The notes beneath the pieces are model-generated. The model did no database searches. It was given only the letters and a program-made list of their open reading frames with translations, and was not told the DNA's origin. Shown one piece after another: positions 1 through 7,078 of a stretch of 13,725 bases of DNA. The number at the start of each line of letters is the position of its first letter. Position 1 is the first letter of the stretch. Location: positions 1-13,725 of the forward strand of contig BQJS01000132.1 of NCBI GenBank assembly GCA_021604825.1, given 5' to 3'. The stretch comes from Phycisphaerae bacterium (GTDB lineage: Bacteria > Planctomycetota > Phycisphaerae > UBA1845). A program made the translations under genes and the position numbers.

Positions 1-936
1 GTCCCCACGATGACATTCGCCGCAACAGCGAACGCGGTTAGATTCTGCGGTGGTACGCCGATATTCGCCGATGTTGATCCGCTCGCACTGCTTGTCGATC
101 CCGTCGATGTTGACGCAAAACTGACCGCGGCCATCGGTGCCGGAAAGTCCGTCAAGGCAATCGTCGCCGTCGATTTTGCGGGTCAGCCCTGCGACCACGC
201 CGCGCTGCGAGGGATCGCTGAACGTCACAACGTGGCACTTCTTGCCGACGGGTGCCATGCGTTGGGAGCGACGTTCCGGAAACAACCGGTTGGATCGATC
301 GCGGACATGACGGCATTCAGCTTCCATCCGGTCAAGCACATCACGGCTGGCGAAGGCGGTGCGATCACGACGAACGATGACGCGCTGGCGACGTCGATGC
401 GATCGTTTCGTAACCACTGCATGAATCGCGACCATCACAAGCGACAATCGCAAGCCACCTGGGAATACGACATTGAGTCGCTCGGATTCAACTACCGGAT
501 AACCGACTTGAATTGCGCGTTGGCCACCAGCCAACTGTCCAAGCTTGATCGATGGCTGAAGCGACGTAGCGAAATCGCGGCTGCCTACGACGAAGCGTTT
601 GCAGGATTGACCGGCATTGAGATGCTGAAACGCAGCCCAGACAGCACGCACGCGTTTCATCTTTACATCGTTCGTGTAATTGCCGAACAGTGCGGCGTCG
701 ATCGGGCGACGGCATTTGAGCAACTTCGAGCCGAGGGCATCGGTGTCAATGTTCACTATCGCCCGATTCATCAGCTTTCGCTCTATGCCGAATGTGCCTC
801 TGGTCGAGAATCCAACTGCCCCAATGCCGAGTCGGCTTACGCTCATATCCTTTCATTGCCGATATTTCCAAAGATGAAAGATCAAGATGTCGCCGACGTG
901 ATCGCAGCGTGCCAGAAAGTGTTTAGAAAGCAATAA
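1..936 (+). CDS. pseC: PseC-like sugar-nucleotide aminotransferase (5' end cut by window)
   Basis: DegT/DnrJ/EryC1/StrS-family, PLP-dependent aminotransferase. The frame is open from base 1 (V-P-T before the first ATG at position 10), and the family's N-terminal ~70 residues are missing, so the true start lies upstream and the ATG at 10 is internal. The visible part has the family hallmarks: TFAATANAV and GGTPIFADVDP at the beginning, LADGCHALG (Asp about residue 80, counted from the ATG at 10, expected to hold the PLP pyridine nitrogen), and SFHPVKHITAGEGG, with Lys109 as the predicted Schiff-base lysine, followed by FNYRITDLNCAL. The SFHPVK-IT-GEGG form is typical of PseC, which converts the UDP-4-keto-6-deoxy-AltNAc intermediate to the 4-amine in pseudaminic acid synthesis. 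The downstream PseG and synthase genes support this. A LegC-type aminotransferase acting on the gluco-configured substrate is the main alternative. It ends 18 bp before the next gene. Confidence 0.88.
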   Translation, partial: VPTMTFAATANAVRFCGGTPIFADVDPLALLVDPVDVDAKLTAAIGAGKSVKAIVAVDFAGQPCDHAALRGIAERHNVALLADGCHALGATFRKQPVGSIADMTAFSFHPVKHITAGEGGAITTNDDALATSMRSFRNHCMNRDHHKRQSQATWEYDIESLGFNYRITDLNCALATSQLSKLDRWLKRRSEIAAAYDEAFAGLTGIEMLKRSPDSTHAFHLYIVRVIAEQCGVDRATAFEQLRAEGIGVNVHYRPIHQLSLYAECASGRESNCPNAESAYAHILSLPIFPKMKDQDVADVIAACQKVFRKQ

Positions 937-954
937 CGACAAGAATCGAAGCCC

Positions 955-1998
955 ATGAATTCAAACGTTCAAATCGCAGGCAAGATCATCGGCGACGGAC
1001 ACCCGGTTTTCATCTCGGTTGAAGTCGGAACGACATGCAACGGCGACCTCGACGCTTCGCTGAAAATGATCGATGCAGCGGCGAGCGCGGGGGCAGAGGC
1101 GATCAAGTTCATGATCATCGGCCCCGAATACTTCATGAGCGATCGCAGCGTTGTGTACGAATACGAATGTGCCTCGGGCAAACGTCACGAAAACATGTTT
1201 GAAATGTTCAGCGGGTTGACGTTTACGACCAAGGAATGGCAAGCCATCGCGGCCCGTTGCAAGGAACGGAATGTCATTTTCGGGGCCACGATCGATTACC
1301 TTCCTGGGGTGAATCTTGCGGTTGAGTTGGGGGCTGAGTTCCTGAAACTTAGTTCATGGGACACCGCCAACGTTCCGCTTATTCGTCGCATGGCGCAAGT
1401 AGGGTTGCCGCTACAAATCGACACGGGACCGACGACGGCTGGCGACATCGACAAGATGCTCGGGTGGATTCGAGCCGAAGAGTTGCAGGACATCGTACTC
1501 GTGCATTGCAGCCACGCGAAGGAAGCGTCGGGCGTCAACGTGAAAAGCGTGCCTTACATGAAAGATGTCTTCACTTGCCCGGTCGGATACTCAGCCGACG
1601 ACCGCGACCAAGTTCCCGATTTGGCCGCGGTGAGCCTGGGGGCCAACCTGATCGAAAAACGTTTGACGCTCGATCGAACGCATGAGGGGCATCACCATAT
1701 TAAAGCGTTGGAGCCAGACGAATTCGCCGAATGGGTGCGGACGATTCGGCGCTGCGAATCCCTGCTGGGTTCGAGCGCGATCAAACCGTCGGCGGAAGAC
1801 TTGCGTCAAAAGGAAATGTACTTCGTCAGCGTGGTAGCCAACACGAACATTGCGGCCGGCACGACGATCAACGAAAAAATGCTGGCTTGCAAACGCCCCG
1901 GTAGCGGTATCGCACCGGAGATGCTTCCGCAAATCGTCGGTCGAACAGCCAAGCGCGACATTGCCGAGAACGAGTTGCTGACGTGGTCTGACGTTTGA
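955..1998 (+). CDS. Divergent NeuB-family nonulosonate synthase paralogue
   Basis: 347 aa, the usual length for the NeuB/PseI/LegI family, which condenses PEP with a hexosamine. It has an N-terminal TIM-barrel NeuB domain (about 15-260) and a C-terminal SAF (antifreeze-like) domain (about 288-347) that keeps the KRPGSG motif, with Arg314 at the position of the substrate-binding SAF arginine of NeuB. Glu23 (VEVG), Lys51 (IKF), Lys131 (LKLSS) and His184 (VHCS) are retained. Several signature positions differ from the canonical family and from its neighbour at 3731: NHNG is TCNG, KFQ is KFM, HCTS-YPTP is HCSHAKEASG, the metal-site SDH is SADD (the second metal-ligand His is replaced by Asp215), EKHFT is EKRLT and GPDH is HEGHHH. 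It may therefore use another substrate or chemistry, or be a non-catalytic partner. The start codon is the only sensible one, 18 bp after the aminotransferase stop, with a weak GAAG upstream. Family membership is confident; exact function is not. Confidence 0.82.
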   Translation: MNSNVQIAGKIIGDGHPVFISVEVGTTCNGDLDASLKMIDAAASAGAEAIKFMIIGPEYFMSDRSVVYEYECASGKRHENMFEMFSGLTFTTKEWQAIAARCKERNVIFGATIDYLPGVNLAVELGAEFLKLSSWDTANVPLIRRMAQVGLPLQIDTGPTTAGDIDKMLGWIRAEELQDIVLVHCSHAKEASGVNVKSVPYMKDVFTCPVGYSADDRDQVPDLAAVSLGANLIEKRLTLDRTHEGHHHIKALEPDEFAEWVRTIRRCESLLGSSAIKPSAEDLRQKEMYFVSVVANTNIAAGTTINEKMLACKRPGSGIAPEMLPQIVGRTAKRDIAENELLTWSDV

Positions 1999-2031
1999 GT
2001 GACGCCCAATTGCGAGAATGTACAAACGAGC

Positions 2032-2679
2032 ATGACGCAATCCTATCCAACGACAACAGAGCAGCCGTCTCAACACGCCCGGGAATTACAGCGCATGTGG
2101 GCGGGCGAGTTTGGGCAGGCCTACGTCTCGCGCAACAGCCAGGTCGATCAGCGCTGCGGAGTCTTTCATCATGACTTGTGCAAGCGACATTCCGTCCGCC
2201 GCGTTCTGGAGGTGGGATGCAACATTGGTCTGAACCTGACGCACATCGATCGCGATCATCAGATGCAAGGCTTTGGAATCGACATCAGTCAAGACGCCTT
2301 GAAGCACGCAAGGCAGCGACTTGATCGAGTTCGTTTGTCGGTGGCAGGTGCGTATCAGCTGCCGTTCGACGATGGTGCGTTCGACCTTGTGTTCACGTGC
2401 GGTGTGCTCATTCATGTACCAACCGAGGACTTACCGGCTGCCCTGCGCGAAATCGCCCGCGTATCCAGGCGATACATCTGGTGCGGCGAGTATGCGGCTG
2501 GCGAACCCACCGAAGTGCCATACCGTGGCATGAATGGGGCGTCATTCAAATGCGATTTCGGTGCGGCATATCGGGATTCGGTGCCCAGACTCTCAGAAAT
2601 GGACCGAGGTTTTCTGCCCAAAGGTAGCACGCCGTTTGACGACTTGACGTGGTGGCTCTTTGAACGGACGGAATCATGA
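2032..2679 (+). CDS. Pseudaminic acid biosynthesis-associated SAM methyltransferase
   Basis: A class I SAM-dependent methyltransferase of 215 aa from the ATG at 2032. The frame also has an in-frame GTG at 1999, directly after the previous stop, which would add 11 residues; neither start has a strong ribosome binding site. The order of motifs matches the family known as pseudaminic acid biosynthesis-associated methylase (TIGR03587 type): WAGEFGQAYVSRN near residues 23-35, the SAM-binding VLEVGCNIGLNL at 58-69, FDLVFTCGVLIHV, RYIWCGEY, EVPYRG, a CDFG segment and the C-terminal DDLTWWLFER. The family is found in nonulosonate clusters, but its methyl acceptor is not established as far as I know. 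Here it sits between a synthase and PseG and overlaps pseG by an ATGA, so the two are probably translationally coupled. A role in methylating the sugar or a precursor is inferred from context only. Confidence 0.88.
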   Translation: MTQSYPTTTEQPSQHARELQRMWAGEFGQAYVSRNSQVDQRCGVFHHDLCKRHSVRRVLEVGCNIGLNLTHIDRDHQMQGFGIDISQDALKHARQRLDRVRLSVAGAYQLPFDDGAFDLVFTCGVLIHVPTEDLPAALREIARVSRRYIWCGEYAAGEPTEVPYRGMNGASFKCDFGAAYRDSVPRLSEMDRGFLPKGSTPFDDLTWWLFERTES

Positions 2680-3734
2680 CCGATGGCCTGCTGATTCGTT
2701 GCGACGCGTCGACGCAGATTGGGCTGGGGCACCTAATGCGATGCCTCGCCCTCGCCGAGTGCTTGCGTGATCTTGGGGTGCGCGCCGAATTCGCGACGGG
2801 AAAGATGTCCGCATTTGCAGGGGACACGCTTGAAGCGAGTGGTTTTCGATCTCATTTGCTTTCTGACGCTGAGCGCGGCTTTGATCGAACAGCGGCTGAA
2901 AGCGTCCTGGCGTTGATGAGCAATTGCGGGTTCGAGTCGATTTTGGTGGATCACTACGATGCCGGCACCGAGTATTTTCAAACGCTGGCAGATCGCTGCC
3001 ACATAGTTTGCGCGATTGACGACCAAGCGATTCGCAACTTCAGCCGAGTTGATTGGATCCTGAATCCCAACCCGGGTGTTGAGGCGCGCGAGTACAACGT
3101 CTCAGACGACAGTGATGTGCTGATTGGCTCCGAATATGCCTTGATCCGAAGGCAATTTCTGGAATTGAGAAACTCGAAGCGCGCCTCGCGCAATGGAGAC
3201 CGTCTCCGAGTTCTTATTCAATTTGGCGGCAGCGACACTTCAGAGGTATGCCATCGGGTCTTGCGGTGGTTCAATCGAGTCTCGTCGCCTTGTTCAATTC
3301 GCTGCATCATCGCAGACCAACAGGACGATGCGGCGAAAGTCCACGAGTCTGACGTTCACGACATCGCGACCTTTTCAAACGTCCAAAATGTCGCCGCACA
3401 CATGCAATGGGCCGACATCGCGATCGGTGCCGGCGGCAGTTCGTGCTGGGAATTGTGCTGTCTGGGCGTCCCCATGATCATCGGTGAATTGTCGCCAGAC
3501 CAAGCACGCATCGCTCAGAAATTGAACGGCAAGGGCGCTGCCATCCACCTTGGGCATTGGAATCAAGTGGGCGAATCCCAGTTTGTCGAAGCGGTTTACC
3601 GTTTGACCAACGACGAATCACATCGCGAGCAAATGGGAAGCGTCGGCCGCCAACTCGTCGATGGTCAGGGAGCGATTCGCGCTGCACAATCCATCACCAA
3701 GAAGCTCCGGGCCAAACAGGAGATGCCGACATGA
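2676..3734 (+). CDS. pseG: PseG, UDP-2,4-diacetamido-2,4,6-trideoxy-beta-L-altropyranose hydrolase
   Basis: 352 aa, close to the family length. PseG is a GT-B-fold hydrolase that releases the free 2,4-diamino-hexose from its UDP carrier, the step before PEP condensation. The N-terminus shows LLIRCDASTQIGLGHLMRC with the glycine-rich GLGH; His19 corresponds to the active-site histidine of characterised PseG. The C-terminal half carries the nucleotide-binding GAGGSSCWELCCLGVP (about 249-264), as in MurG-like enzymes. PseG-type hydrolases separate the pseudaminic route from the legionaminic and sialic routes, which use a hydrolysing 2-epimerase (LegG/NeuC); this is the best single clue that the product is of the pseudaminic type. 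Start and stop both lie in ATGA overlaps (2676-2679 and 3731-3734), so the gene is probably translationally coupled on both sides. If the substrate carries N-formyl rather than N-acetyl at C4, this enzyme must tolerate it (inference). Confidence 0.9.
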   Translation: MTDGLLIRCDASTQIGLGHLMRCLALAECLRDLGVRAEFATGKMSAFAGDTLEASGFRSHLLSDAERGFDRTAAESVLALMSNCGFESILVDHYDAGTEYFQTLADRCHIVCAIDDQAIRNFSRVDWILNPNPGVEAREYNVSDDSDVLIGSEYALIRRQFLELRNSKRASRNGDRLRVLIQFGGSDTSEVCHRVLRWFNRVSSPCSIRCIIADQQDDAAKVHESDVHDIATFSNVQNVAAHMQWADIAIGAGGSSCWELCCLGVPMIIGELSPDQARIAQKLNGKGAAIHLGHWNQVGESQFVEAVYRLTNDESHREQMGSVGRQLVDGQGAIRAAQSITKKLRAKQEMPT

Positions 3735-4780
3735 AATACATCACCATCGGAAAGCGCAAGATCGGCGACGGTCAGCCGACATTCGTCGTCGCGGAAATCG
3801 GCATCAACCACAACGGGGACATAGACCTCGCGAAGAAAACGATCGAAGCCGCAAGCACCGCCGGTGCCGATTCGGTCAAATTCCAAAGCTACGAAACGAA
3901 CGACTTCATCCGCGACGGATCGTTGACGTATTCCTACGAGACCGGCGGCAAAACCGTCACCGAATCGCAAGTCGCGATGTTCAAGCGATGCGAATTGCAA
4001 CCATCCGATTTCAGAATTCTGAAGACGTGCTGCGATGAACTCGGGATCGACTTTCACGCCACGCCCACCAGTGCGGCTGGTGTTCGACGATTAGCCGATC
4101 TTGGTGTTGGGGTCCTAAAGAATGGCTCCGACTTTCTGACGCGCCTCGACGTCATCACCGCGATGGGTCGATCAGGTTTACCAACCGTTCTATCCACGGG
4201 GATGGCTACACTCCCTGAAGTCGAGGCAGCCGTCGAGACGTTTCGGCAAACCGGGAACGATCAATTAATCCTGCTCCACTGCACCTCGTCATATCCGACG
4301 CCCTTTGAAGAGGTTCATCTCAATCGCATGGTGACGCTGGGCAAGGCGTTCGGCTTTCCCGTTGGATTCAGCGATCATTCGATGGGTTCGACGGCGGTCA
4401 TCGGCGCGGTGGCATTGGGAGCGTGCTGGATCGAAAAGCACTTTACGATCGATAAAAACCTCCCTGGTCCGGACCATCGTTTTTCGATGAGCCCGATGGA
4501 ACTCGAGCATATGGTCAAGCGCATTCGCGAAATCGAGGCGTGCATGGGATCTTCAGCCATCGCGCCGTCAACTGCCGAAGCCGATGCGCGGATTCAGTTT
4601 CGGATTTCCTGCGCCGCCGCCAATCCGCTCAAAGAGGGTCACACGATATCAGAATCGGATATCGTATTTCTCCGCCCCGCCACAGGACTCGCGCCGGCAC
4701 ATCGGGAACGCTTGATCGGTCGCACGACCGTCCGTGCGTTGCGAACCGGTGAGAACATTGGAATGAACGATGTCAGTTGA
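3731..4780 (+). CDS. Canonical nonulosonic acid synthase (NeuB/LegI/PseI family)
   Basis: 349 aa from the ATG at 3731, which overlaps the pseG stop as ATGA. The frame is open further upstream, but residues before this ATG are the antisense-like readthrough of pseG and show no homology, so the longer form is rejected. The TIM-barrel domain has the full signature set: AEIGINHNG (Glu22), VKFQ (Lys50, Gln52), a Lys-containing VLKNGS (Lys130), LSTGMA, LLHCTSSYPTP (His183), GFSDHS (His216), WIEKHFT and GPDH. His183 and His216 correspond to the two metal-ligand histidines of NeuB. The C-terminal SAF domain follows, with FLRPATG. AEIGINHNG and GPDH look more like LegI/NeuB than the AELSANH form of Campylobacter PseI, so the hexose stereochemistry cannot be settled from sequence. 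The likely reaction is PEP plus a 2,4-diamino-hexose giving the nine-carbon keto acid. It is a paralogue of the gene at 955. Confidence 0.9.
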   Translation: MKYITIGKRKIGDGQPTFVVAEIGINHNGDIDLAKKTIEAASTAGADSVKFQSYETNDFIRDGSLTYSYETGGKTVTESQVAMFKRCELQPSDFRILKTCCDELGIDFHATPTSAAGVRRLADLGVGVLKNGSDFLTRLDVITAMGRSGLPTVLSTGMATLPEVEAAVETFRQTGNDQLILLHCTSSYPTPFEEVHLNRMVTLGKAFGFPVGFSDHSMGSTAVIGAVALGACWIEKHFTIDKNLPGPDHRFSMSPMELEHMVKRIREIEACMGSSAIAPSTAEADARIQFRISCAAANPLKEGHTISESDIVFLRPATGLAPAHRERLIGRTTVRALRTGENIGMNDVS

Positions 4781-5495
4781 TACCATCGATCACGCGGCGA
4801 ACACTACGTTCTGGCGGCAGGAATACGAAAGAAAAGCCGCCCACAACGACCCCATCGTTCAGTCCGGACGCGGGCGTAAGTACGATGTCCTCGAACTGCT
4901 TAACGAGATTCGCCGCGCAATCGCCCTGCTCCAAATCGAACCGACGCATTCGGTTCTTGACGTCGGCTGCGCAAATGGCCTGTTTGGTTTGGTCATCAGC
5001 GCGTACTGCAAGCAATACACCGGTATTGAGCCTGTCGAAGGGCTGGTCGCTTTGGCGCGAAAGAACTTCGCCGGTATCGAAAACGCAAGCGTCCTGTCAG
5101 CCGCCGGAGATGGCATTCCGCTGCCTTCCAATTCGGTGGACCGCGTTTTGATCGCGGAGGTGATTCAAATGAATCCGCCCCAGGCATCCCGCGCGATCTT
5201 AGCGGAAGCGGCGCGGGTCTTGCGAGAACCGGGGCGCATCGTGCTGCTATCGGTGCCAGATCGACAAAAGCAATCGTCGTTCGAGTCGGCCTACACCGAA
5301 CAGATCAAACGTGCCGATCATCTATCTAAGGACGAAAAGCGATCTATCCTCGAGCGACAAGCCAATGCCCATTGGTATCTGGCAAGCGAGTTGGTCGAGT
5401 GGGCAACGGCGTTGGGCGGGTCAGCGACAGCTGAGACGCTGCCGAAAAGCGCTCCCAATCGTGACCATCGCTTTGATCTGGTGATCGACTTCTAA
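4770..5495 (+). CDS. Class I SAM-dependent methyltransferase
   Basis: 241 aa. The SAM-binding motif I is VLDVGCANG at residues 62-70, followed by an acidic strand end (YTGIEPVEGLV) and later an AARVLREPGRIVLLS segment, which is typical of the Methyltransf_11/25 group. It overlaps the synthase gene by 11 bp (ATG at 4770, previous stop ending at 4780), so it is in the same transcript and probably coupled. It resembles neither the methylase at 2032 nor the one at 6458 outside the SAM motif. No catalytic residue shows the acceptor; an O- or N-methyl transfer to the nonulosonate or its UDP or CMP form is inferred only from position. It is followed by a 33-bp gap, one of the longest in the operon. 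Confidence 0.8.
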   Translation: MSVDTIDHAANTTFWRQEYERKAAHNDPIVQSGRGRKYDVLELLNEIRRAIALLQIEPTHSVLDVGCANGLFGLVISAYCKQYTGIEPVEGLVALARKNFAGIENASVLSAAGDGIPLPSNSVDRVLIAEVIQMNPPQASRAILAEAARVLREPGRIVLLSVPDRQKQSSFESAYTEQIKRADHLSKDEKRSILERQANAHWYLASELVEWATALGGSATAETLPKSAPNRDHRFDLVIDF

Positions 5496-5528
5496 AGTGG
5501 ATACAAGCAACAGAAAGGCCGCCACTTA

Positions 5529-6461
5529 ATGCGCGTGGTATTCATGGGGAATCATACCGTCGGTGTGCGGACACTTGAGTCGCTTTGCCGATCCTGTGAA
5601 GTCGCTGGCGTGGTTGCGCACCCGCCGGATGTTGAGGATGGTGTTCGATACGAATCGGTTTGCGAATTCGCCAGGCATCAAGGCCTATTGGTTAGTCGCC
5701 TCCGTCCGACCGATGCTCAATTCGAACCATTCGTTCGCGAATCCAAGCCCGACTTGATCTGGCTGACGGATTATCGATATCTTGTGCCGCTCGACGTGTT
5801 GAATCTTGCGCCGTTGGGTGCGATCAACCTGCATCCCAGCCTGCTTCCAAAATACCGCGGGCGGGCACCTTTGAATTGGGCGATTATCAACGGCGAAACG
5901 CAATTGGGTCTAACAGCCCATGTCGTTTCCGATCAAGTCGACTCGGGAGACATCGTCGCGCAACAGTCGTATGAACTTGCACCGAATGAAGATGTTGGAG
6001 ACGCCCTTGAAAAACTCTACCCGATGTACCAGGGCATAACGGGTGAGGTGGTTCGGGCATTTGTCAAAGGATCGGTTCAACGCGTGCCTCAGCCGAGCGG
6101 AGACCACAAATTCTATCCGCCCCGCCGCCCCGAAGACGGCTGGATTGATTGGAACAAGCGGGCGACAGACATTTGCAATCTGGTTCGCGCGGTGAGTCAG
6201 CCCTATCCGGGTGCGTTTGGTTTTGTGAGCGAACGACGTGTTACGATCTGGAAATGCTCCGTTAAGCGTGACTCCGTGAATATCGCTCCGGGCACCATAC
6301 TCAAGGCGGCGGGCGATGACTCCTTCGAGGTTGCGTGCGGCGATGGCACGTTGATCGTTACGGACTATTCGGTTGACACACCGTCGGACGATTGCAACAT
6401 ACGTGCCTGCGACCGTTTTGAATTGGAGAATCGCCTGGCGACGCCTGCCGGATCAACATGA
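5529..6461 (+). CDS. ArnA-like sugar N-formyltransferase
   Basis: 310 aa with a formyl-transferase N-domain and an Fmt-type C-domain. The N10-formyl-THF enzyme signature is complete: INLHPSLLPKYRGRAPLNWA (about 99-118), then NGET-GLTAH and DSGDIVAQQ. Asn100, His102 and Asp138 fall at the positions of the catalytic Asn-His-Asp of this superfamily (102, 104 and 140 in ArnA). The C-domain pieces RRPEDGWIDW, LVRAVSQPYPGAFGFV, TIWKCSV and FEVACGDG resemble the ArnA formyltransferase domain more than methionyl-tRNA formyltransferase, so a UDP-4-amino-sugar acceptor is more likely than fMet-tRNA. In context it could formylate the 4-amine left by the PseC-like enzyme, which becomes the 7-amine of the nonulosonate. 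An AAAGG at 5514-5518 lies 10 nt before the ATG. The gene overlaps the next one as ATGA. Confidence 0.85.
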   Translation: MRVVFMGNHTVGVRTLESLCRSCEVAGVVAHPPDVEDGVRYESVCEFARHQGLLVSRLRPTDAQFEPFVRESKPDLIWLTDYRYLVPLDVLNLAPLGAINLHPSLLPKYRGRAPLNWAIINGETQLGLTAHVVSDQVDSGDIVAQQSYELAPNEDVGDALEKLYPMYQGITGEVVRAFVKGSVQRVPQPSGDHKFYPPRRPEDGWIDWNKRATDICNLVRAVSQPYPGAFGFVSERRVTIWKCSVKRDSVNIAPGTILKAAGDDSFEVACGDGTLIVTDYSVDTPSDDCNIRACDRFELENRLATPAGST

Positions 6462-7078
6462 TGCAGTGCAACATCAGCCAAGACATTAAAAAAACCGCCC
6501 AATACTTTGGCGAGCGGCTTGAACGATTTGGCGCTGGTATATCAGCGTTGGACTACGGTTCGCGCGCAAGTCAGGAAGCCCGGTTTGCCGTGTTGATCGA
6601 TGCGTGCGACTATCGCGGCAAGCGCGTTTTGGATGTTGGCTGCGGACTGGGCGATCTTGGCGCACTCCTTAATAAGCGCGTGCCCGATGCGTCATACTTC
6701 GGTATCGACATCTGCGAAGGCATGGTCGAACACACGCAGCGTCGCGGATTGCAAGCACGCTGCGTGGACATTCTCGCGGAACAAGACGTCGCATCTGCCG
6801 ACATCGTGATCGCCAATGGCATCTTCTATCTGCTCGACGGCCAGCGCGAACAGAAAATGCAAACACTGATCTCCCGTCTCTTCGAGTTGGCCGACGAAAC
6901 GCTGATATTCACATCGCTGAGCAGTTGGCACGACACCGGCGATGACGATGAGTTTCGAGCCGATCCCATGCGTACGCTCGATTTCTGCCGCACACTCTCA
7001 ACCTCAGTATGCCTGCGTCATGATTACCTGCCGCACGATTTCTGCATTTCGATTCGCAAACCACGGATGACGCAATGA
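6458..7078 (+). CDS. Class I SAM-dependent methyltransferase (third of the operon)
   Basis: 206 aa. The SAM motif I is RVLDVGCGLGDLG at residues 56-68, followed by YFGIDICEGMV (acidic end of strand 2) and DIVIANGIFYLL as motif post-I/II. The N-terminus (YFGERLERFGAG, LDYGSRASQEARF) looks like a methyltransferase subgroup found in surface-glycan clusters, but I cannot name a characterised member. A second in-frame ATG at 6461 overlaps the first (ATGATG), making the start ambiguous by one codon. Both junctions are ATGA overlaps (6458-6461 and 7075-7078), tying it to the formyltransferase and to the WbqC-family gene. The acceptor is unknown. Confidence 0.78.
   Translation: MMQCNISQDIKKTAQYFGERLERFGAGISALDYGSRASQEARFAVLIDACDYRGKRVLDVGCGLGDLGALLNKRVPDASYFGIDICEGMVEHTQRRGLQARCVDILAEQDVASADIVIANGIFYLLDGQREQKMQTLISRLFELADETLIFTSLSSWHDTGDDDEFRADPMRTLDFCRTLSTSVCLRHDYLPHDFCISIRKPRMTQ

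Noticed and set aside
2086..2415. Minus-strand open frame of 109 codons opposite the methylase
   Set aside because: No recognisable motif; the plus strand carries an unmistakable methylase across the same bases.
3557..3730. N-terminal extension of the canonical synthase by 58 codons
   Set aside because: It overlaps pseG in another frame, is Arg/Ser-rich without homology, and the family start motif begins right after the ATG at 3731, which forms an ATGA with the pseG stop.
6488..6494. Run of seven A in the methyltransferase start region as a frameshift site
   Set aside because: The zero frame reads straight through into a full SAM methyltransferase, and no alternative frame gives a plausible product.
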